A stretch of 38,629 nucleotides of DNA from CAZMCC01 sp964564695 (lineage in GTDB: Bacteria > Planctomycetota > Phycisphaerae > Phycisphaerales > UBA1924): positions 1-38,629 of the forward strand of contig CAZMCC010000027.1 in assembly GCA_964564695.1 (NCBI GenBank), given 5' to 3'. The position numbers were made by a program, and so were the translations under genes. The first letter of the stretch is position 1. Each line of letters starts with the position of its first letter. Positions 34,569 to 38,629 of the stretch are shown here, in pieces. Below the pieces are notes generated by a model. That model did no database searches and was not told the origin of the DNA. It saw only the letters and a list, made by a program, of their open reading frames with translations.

Positions 34569-35456
34569 GTGGTCACGCTCACCCGAACAGTACGGTTCGC
34601 CGTCAGCCCGAGCGCCCCCCCTCCCGGTGGCACGGGCGTCCCGCCTGTGTCCCGTGGCACAGGCGTCCCGCCTGTGTCGGCCGCCCCGGCCGAACCGCCT
34701 TCCCCCCCCGCCCCCACCAACTCCTTCGCCGGCTTCCCCACCATGCACGGCCTTGGCGCCCACTACGAGCTCGACGTCCGCTGCCGCGCCGCCGTCGACC
34801 CGGTCACCGGCTACTCGCTCAACATCAAGGACATCGACGCCGCCGCTCGCGCGACGATCATCCCCGCCATCGCCCGCGCCTTCGTGAGCCGGTTCGCGGG
34901 GGGGGGCGCCCTCCCCGCCGACGTCCTCCGCGAGTCTCTCCCCGCGCTGAACGCCGCCCTTTCCGGCCGCCTCGACGCCGTCACCTGGCGACTCTCCCCC
35001 TTCTACGCTGTCGAGATGGCCGCCGCCTCCTCGAACCGCGCGATCCTCCGACAGCAGTTCGAGTTCGCCGCCAGCCACCGCCTGCACGTCCCCGGCCTCT
35101 CCGACGAGGCCAACCGCGACCGCTTCGGCAAGTGCAACAACCCCAGCGGCCACGGGCACAACTACCGCGTCGAACCCGCCGTCGAGGTTCCCGTGGGCTC
35201 GAACCAGCCCTTCACCCTCCTCGACCTCGAGTCCATCACCAAGCGCACGATCATCGACCGCTTCGACCACACGAACCTGAGCGTCGACCGCCCCGAGTTC
35301 ATCCCCCCCACGGGCCTCAACCCCTCGGTCGAGAACATCGCCAAGGTCTGCTTCGACCTGCTCTCCCCCGCCATCGCCGCCGCCGGCCACGGGGCCACGC
35401 TCCGCGCGATCACCGTGTGGGAGACGGACAAGACCAGCTGCACATATCCCGCATAA
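34569..35456 (+). CDS. 6-pyruvoyl-tetrahydropterin synthase / QueD family protein, two T-fold units
   Basis: The C-terminal half has the full active site: FAASHRLHVPGLSDE (zinc His170), FGKCNNP (catalytic Cys189), GHGHNY (zinc His195, His197), FDHTNL (Asp233-His234) and WETDKTS (Glu285). FGKCNNP resembles eukaryotic-type pyruvoyl-tetrahydropterin synthases more than short QueD. The N-terminal half (about 60-155; GLGAHYELDV, GYSLNIKDID) aligns with a T-fold unit that lacks catalytic residues, so the gene encodes a tandem T-fold protein. It may make a pterin or deazapurine precursor. I chose the GTG at 34569, which includes TRTVRFAVS as the likely first strand. The ATG at 34744 is an alternative that would drop a 27-bp tandem-repeat insertion. 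Confidence 0.83.
   Translation: MVTLTRTVRFAVSPSAPPPGGTGVPPVSRGTGVPPVSAAPAEPPSPPAPTNSFAGFPTMHGLGAHYELDVRCRAAVDPVTGYSLNIKDIDAAARATIIPAIARAFVSRFAGGGALPADVLRESLPALNAALSGRLDAVTWRLSPFYAVEMAAASSNRAILRQQFEFAASHRLHVPGLSDEANRDRFGKCNNPSGHGHNYRVEPAVEVPVGSNQPFTLLDLESITKRTIIDRFDHTNLSVDRPEFIPPTGLNPSVENIAKVCFDLLSPAIAAAGHGATLRAITVWETDKTSCTYPA
34627..34680. repeat. Two tandem 27-bp repeats within the 5' part of the pterin synthase gene
   Basis: Two adjacent 27-bp units (34627-34653, 34654-34680), each with the core GGCGTCCCGCCTGTG, differ at only a few bases. Each is nine codons and encodes GTGVPPVS in frame. The core AGGCGTCCCGCCT is itself an inverted repeat and resembles a dispersed planctomycete repeat. 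Confidence 0.85.
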
Positions 35457-35475
35457 CTGTTGATGAGTAATCGTC

Positions 35476-35552
35476 GGGTGCCCCGGCGGAGCTTTGTCCG
35501 CCGGGTTCTTCGCTCACCAGCACCGGGCGGACAAAGCTCCGCCCGGGCACCC
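35476..35552. repeat. 77-bp hairpin repeat, copy 2
   Basis: Arms at 35476-35505 and 35523-35552 surround a 17-nt loop. It differs from copy 1 at 3 positions and has the same orientation. It starts 19 bp beyond the pterin synthase stop and 77 bp before gspE. It may serve as the 3' end of the pterin synthase transcript. Confidence 0.9.
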
Positions 35553-35629
35553 AGTCTCTCGCATTTCCCCAAGGTTCTCGGCCTTCCGCACACAACCCGT
35601 GCTCTTTCCCGAGTGTAAACTTCATACCC

Positions 35630-37309
35630 ATGGGCATCGCCTCCCTTCTTCTCGAGCGCGGCCTCGTCACGCAGCCGCAACTCGACGACGCGGTCGCCGA
35701 GCAGCGCACCACCGGTGACCGGCTCGACCGCGTCCTCGTGCGCCAGCGCGTCGTCACCGCACGCGACGTGCTGCGCGTCATGGGCGACCAGTTCAACATC
35801 CCCGTGGTCGACCTCGCCGCCTTCGACATCGACCCCCTCGTCGTCGGCATCCTCCCCCCCAAGCTCGTCTTCCGCGACAACTGCCTCCCGCTCTCGCGCG
35901 AGGGCGACACCCTCACCGTCGCCACCAGCGACCCCTTCGAGCTCGGCGTCCTCGACGAGCTCCGCCGCCTCACCGGCTTCGCCATCCGAGTCGTCCTCGC
36001 CGACGAGGACGACCTCCGCAAGACCATCCGCGACCGCCTCGGCGTCGGCGGCGACACCCTCGACGCCATGTCCGCCGGCCTCGAGGTCAAGCCCGGCGCC
36101 GGCACACCGGGAGGACCGCATCACGCCGACGACGCCGAGCAGGCCCAGGAAGCCTCGGTCATCAAGCTCGTCAACGACCTCATCGCCGAGGCGATCGCCG
36201 TCCGCGCCACCGACGTCCACATCGAGCCCTACGAGCACGAACTCGCCGTCCGCTACCGCGTCGACGGCGTGCTCGAACGCGCCAACGTCCCCCCCGCCAT
36301 CCACCGCTTCGGCGCGGCCATCGTCTCCCGCCTCAAGATCATGTCTTCGCTCAACATCGCCGAGAAGCGCCGCCCGCAGGACGGGCGCATCGCCTTCCGT
36401 CACAAGGGGGGCGAATTCGACCTCCGCGTCAGCGTCATCCCCATGCTCTTCGGCGAGGGCGTCGTCCTCCGCGTCCTCAACAAGGGCACCGTGCTCATGG
36501 GCCTCGAAGAGCTCGGCATGCCCGAGCACGTCATGACCTCGTGGGACGCGCTCATCAACCGCCCCCACGGCATCCTCCTCGTCACCGGCCCCACCGGCTC
36601 GGGCAAGTCGACCACGCTCTACGCCTCCCTCAACCGCATCGTCTCCGACGAGATCAAGGCGATCACCGTCGAGGACCCCGTCGAGTACCACGTCCCGGGC
36701 GTCAACCAGATCCAGGTCAACCACAAGGTCGGCCTCGACTTCGCGATGGGCCTGCGCTCCATCCTCCGCCACGACCCCGACGTCGTCATGATCGGCGAAA
36801 TCCGCGACAAGGAGACCGCCGAGACGGCCATCCAGGCCTCGCTCACCGGCCACCTCGTCTTCAGCACGCTCCACACCAACGACTCCACCGGCGCCACCAC
36901 GCGCCTCCTCGACATGGGCGTCGAGCCCTTCCTCGTCTCCTCCTCGCTCGAAGGCGTCCTCGCCCAGCGCCTCGTGCGCCGCGTGTGCGCCGACTGCGCC
37001 GAGAGTTTCCACCCCGACCGCGCCGACCTGCCGCAGTCCTTCCACCTGCCCCAGGGCGCGACGCTCGCCCGCGGCAAGGGCTGCAAAACCTGCCGCAACA
37101 CCGGCTACCGCGGGCGCTTCGGCGTCTACGAGCTGCTCCGCCTCTCCGACCCCTTGCGCGAGCTCATCATGGAACGCGCCAGCGCCCCCCGCATCGCGAC
37201 CGCCGCCCTCAACGAGAAAGGCCTCAGCCTCCTCTCCGAAGACGCATTCAACAAGGTCCGCGCCGGCATCACGACGATCGAGGAAGTGGTCCGGGCCCTC
37301 GCCACATAA
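35630..37309 (+). CDS. gspE: Type II secretion assembly ATPase GspE
   Basis: This 559-residue cytoplasmic hexameric ATPase drives pseudopilus assembly with GspL and GspF. The N-terminal GspE_N domain (about 1-140; SLLLERGLVTQPQLDDAV) is followed by the ATPase: ATDVHIEPYEHELAVRYRVDG, Walker A GPTGSGKST (320-328), Asp box ITVEDPVEY (345-353), Walker B VVMIGEIRD (385-393) and His box STLHTND (412-418). A zinc motif is present (Cys453, 456, 485, 488). The length is standard. The ATG at 35630 lacks a strong ribosome binding site. It lies on the opposite strand from the other gsp genes, two genes from gspF, so it must be expressed separately. PilB is the other possibility, but the context and neighbours favour GspE. 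Confidence 0.94.
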   Translation: MGIASLLLERGLVTQPQLDDAVAEQRTTGDRLDRVLVRQRVVTARDVLRVMGDQFNIPVVDLAAFDIDPLVVGILPPKLVFRDNCLPLSREGDTLTVATSDPFELGVLDELRRLTGFAIRVVLADEDDLRKTIRDRLGVGGDTLDAMSAGLEVKPGAGTPGGPHHADDAEQAQEASVIKLVNDLIAEAIAVRATDVHIEPYEHELAVRYRVDGVLERANVPPAIHRFGAAIVSRLKIMSSLNIAEKRRPQDGRIAFRHKGGEFDLRVSVIPMLFGEGVVLRVLNKGTVLMGLEELGMPEHVMTSWDALINRPHGILLVTGPTGSGKSTTLYASLNRIVSDEIKAITVEDPVEYHVPGVNQIQVNHKVGLDFAMGLRSILRHDPDVVMIGEIRDKETAETAIQASLTGHLVFSTLHTNDSTGATTRLLDMGVEPFLVSSSLEGVLAQRLVRRVCADCAESFHPDRADLPQSFHLPQGATLARGKGCKTCRNTGYRGRFGVYELLRLSDPLRELIMERASAPRIATAALNEKGLSLLSEDAFNKVRAGITTIEEVVRALAT

Positions 37310-37342
37310 GAGACGCGAGCGCAAGCGAGTGGAGGACCTCCG

Positions 37343-37846
37343 GTGTCAATAGCCCCTCGCTCACGCCGCAAACGCACTGCGTCGGCCATCGTTCTCCTGC
37401 TCCTCTCATTGCCGTTAGCCACATGGTTCGCCGCCATTCTGGTATCAATCGCGTACAGCGGCTTCGTTGCTACCCGGGCAGCACCATCGCGCTTGACGGT
37501 CTGCTGGGTGGGGAACGGGTCCACGGTCGTCCGAAGCATTTCGTCGGACACACAGATCATCCGGGCAGGATGGAGCTTGGACTGGCAATCCCGAGACGCA
37601 GTTGTGTCCGGCCAAGTCATCTTCAACAACCTGTCCCCCGACGCGATCGGAATCCAGGTCACCCACACCGTCGCCCTGCCAACGCTATTCGTTGCAATGG
37701 TCGCACTCGGCGTCCTCGGATACGGCTGCGTGTTCCGACGCCACCGCGACGCAAACCAGTGCGCTTCATGCGGTTACTCCACCGCAGGACTTACCTCCGG
37801 CACCTGTCCAGAGTGCGCCGCCCCACTCTCCCCAGCATCGCACTGA
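37343..37846 (+). CDS. Two-helix membrane protein with C-terminal zinc ribbon
   Basis: This 167-residue protein is of unknown function. There are two hydrophobic helices (about 14-38 and 111-131), a beta-rich loop between them that would be outside the cytoplasm, and a cytoplasmic zinc ribbon CASCGYSTAGLTSGTCPEC (Cys140, 143, 155, 158; CxxC-11-CxxC). Such ribbons are frequent in planctomycete small membrane proteins. The GTG at 37343 has GGAGG 7 nt upstream. It is 33 bp after gspE and 18 bp before a paralogue on the same strand, so the three may be co-transcribed. A link to the secretion machine is only by position. Confidence 0.75.
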   Translation: MSIAPRSRRKRTASAIVLLLLSLPLATWFAAILVSIAYSGFVATRAAPSRLTVCWVGNGSTVVRSISSDTQIIRAGWSLDWQSRDAVVSGQVIFNNLSPDAIGIQVTHTVALPTLFVAMVALGVLGYGCVFRRHRDANQCASCGYSTAGLTSGTCPECAAPLSPASH

Positions 37847-37864
37847 GATTCGTTCGCTCATGCC

Positions 37865-38416
37865 GTGGAGCAACTGCTCTTGCCCCTCACAGTTCCCGCT
37901 CCAATCGAACGCGCCTCCCGCCTCTTCATCGGCATCGTCGCGCTCCTGCTCACGATCCCGCTCCTCGCGTGGTTCGTCTGCATCCTCGGTTCCATCGCCT
38001 GCGGGTTGTATTTCATCGTGCACCCGTGGCCGTCGCGCGCCGCCGTCGTCTGGTTCACCTCCCAATCAACCGTCTACCGGACCTCCGACTCGTCCACGGC
38101 CAGCAGCCTTGGCAGCGACGGCTTTCACTGGTATTCCTCGAACCACATCGCCGGCGGCCACACGCACGTCAAGAGCCTGGGCCTGGGTGTAACGAACATC
38201 GAAGTCACCCACGTCGTCGCCATCCCCCTCGTGATCATCACCACGGCCGGCCTCGTCATCCTGGCACACCGCGTCGCCTTGCGACGCCCCCACGTGCCGG
38301 GCCGGTGCGATTCCTGCGGCTACTCGACCATCGGCCTGGCGTCCGCCTCGTGCCCCGAGTGCGGCGCGCCGTTGCATGAGCCGAGAATCCGTTGGAGCGG
38401 AGGCCCGACCGGATGA
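37865..38416 (+). CDS. Two-helix membrane protein with C-terminal zinc ribbon (paralogue)
   Basis: This 183-residue protein is built like the preceding one: helices at about 20-50 and 116-136, an extracytoplasmic loop between them, and zinc ribbon CDSCGYSTIGLASASCPEC (Cys148, 151, 163, 166) with the same spacing. SxxIxVTHxVAxP before the second helix is shared with its neighbour (IEVTHVVAIP versus IQVTHTVALP), showing tandem duplication. The frame opens with GTG at 37865; no clear ribosome binding site is seen, so the exact start is uncertain and translation may depend on the gene before. A terminator follows. Function unknown. Confidence 0.75.
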   Translation: MEQLLLPLTVPAPIERASRLFIGIVALLLTIPLLAWFVCILGSIACGLYFIVHPWPSRAAVVWFTSQSTVYRTSDSSTASSLGSDGFHWYSSNHIAGGHTHVKSLGLGVTNIEVTHVVAIPLVIITTAGLVILAHRVALRRPHVPGRCDSCGYSTIGLASASCPECGAPLHEPRIRWSGGPTG

Positions 38417-38434
38417 ACCAGACCTCGCCACGTG

Positions 38435-38473
38435 CCACCGAGGACGGGCTCTGACGTCCTCGGTGGTGTTCTT
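38435..38473 (+). terminator. Strong stem-loop terminator after the zinc-ribbon genes
   Basis: CCACCGAGGAC (38435-38445) and GTCCTCGGTGG (38456-38466) form a perfect 11-bp stem with a 10-nt loop, followed by TGTTCTT. It lies 19 bp after the last stop and probably ends the gspE/zinc-ribbon transcript. Confidence 0.75.
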
Positions 38474-38498
38474 CGAGATTCGCCGCCCCAGGATCGCC

Positions 38499-38541
38499 TT
38501 TGCGCGCGCAAACGCGCTAACTACGCATTTGCGCGCGCAAA
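38499..38541. repeat. Two copies of the 14-bp palindrome TTTGCGCGCGCAAA
   Basis: Identical perfect palindromes occur at 38499-38512 and 38528-38541, 29 bp centre to centre, just beyond the terminator. They may be operator sites for a gene starting to the right of the window, or a dispersed repeat. AT-rich sequence (38578-38590) follows, compatible with a promoter, but no start can be fixed before the edge. Confidence 0.7.
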
Positions 38542-38629
38542 AACGTTCCAATTTCATCCCCTCCCCACACCAACTTCAGATTTTTTATCTCCCGCCCCCG
38601 CAAGCACTTCCCGATCGTGAGCCCCCGAA

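Noticed and set aside
1..38629. tRNA, rRNA or riboswitch genes in the intergenic gaps
   Set aside because: I inspected the short gaps between genes and saw no cloverleaf, rRNA or known riboswitch pattern; no covariance-model search could be run.

Overview
This window is very GC-rich bacterial DNA, most likely from a planctomycete and probably a member of the Phycisphaerae. The reasons are the base composition, dispersed GGCGTCCCGCC-type and CCGCGTTCCTCCGC-type repeats, small membrane proteins with a CxxCGY...CPEC zinc ribbon, and an unusual type II secretion (T2SS-like) locus. This placement is an inference from style and not from a marker gene.

Layout. Positions 1-3350 (minus strand) hold sucA and the first 86 codons of sucB, two parts of the 2-oxoglutarate dehydrogenase complex. 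Positions 3516-10694 (minus) hold pstS-pstC-pstA-pstB, a phosphate ABC transporter whose two permease subunits carry very large extra domains. A candidate Pho-box-like repeat lies upstream of pstS. Positions 10853-32095 (minus) form one long gene chain in the order gspG-gspH-gspI-gspJ-gspK-gspL-gspM/C-gspD-lipoprotein. gspF lies just upstream on the same strand (32500-33708). gspE is on the other strand (35630-37309), separated from gspF by glutathione peroxidase and 6-pyruvoyl-tetrahydropterin synthase-like genes. That pair is bracketed by two nearly identical 77-bp hairpin repeats. Two tandem paralogous zinc-ribbon membrane proteins and a strong terminator close the window.

The outstanding object is gspD. 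It is one reading frame of about 4368 codons (13.1 kb), whereas a usual secretin has 600-800 residues. It has a leader, a proline-rich spacer, one N0-like domain, about 45 consecutive divergent N1-type (secretin_N) repeats, and a normal C-terminal secretin barrel with the VPLLGDIPGVG signature. The usual number of N1-type domains is two or three. The rest of the machine is present: assembly ATPase, platform protein, major and minor pseudopilins, a PilM/PilN-like GspL, and an inner-membrane protein that appears to join a GspM/PilO-like part to a GspC/PilP-like part. This suggests a complete T2SS-like machine built around an extraordinarily long periplasmic channel. No prepilin peptidase (GspO) is in the window.

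Caution: the sequence around 27307-27722 is not trustworthy. A 68-bp segment covering the gspK/gspL junction occurs on both sides of a 10-N gap. Between the copies lie a run of 20 C and a fragment of an unrelated flavin oxidoreductase gene, which looks like an assembly misjoin.
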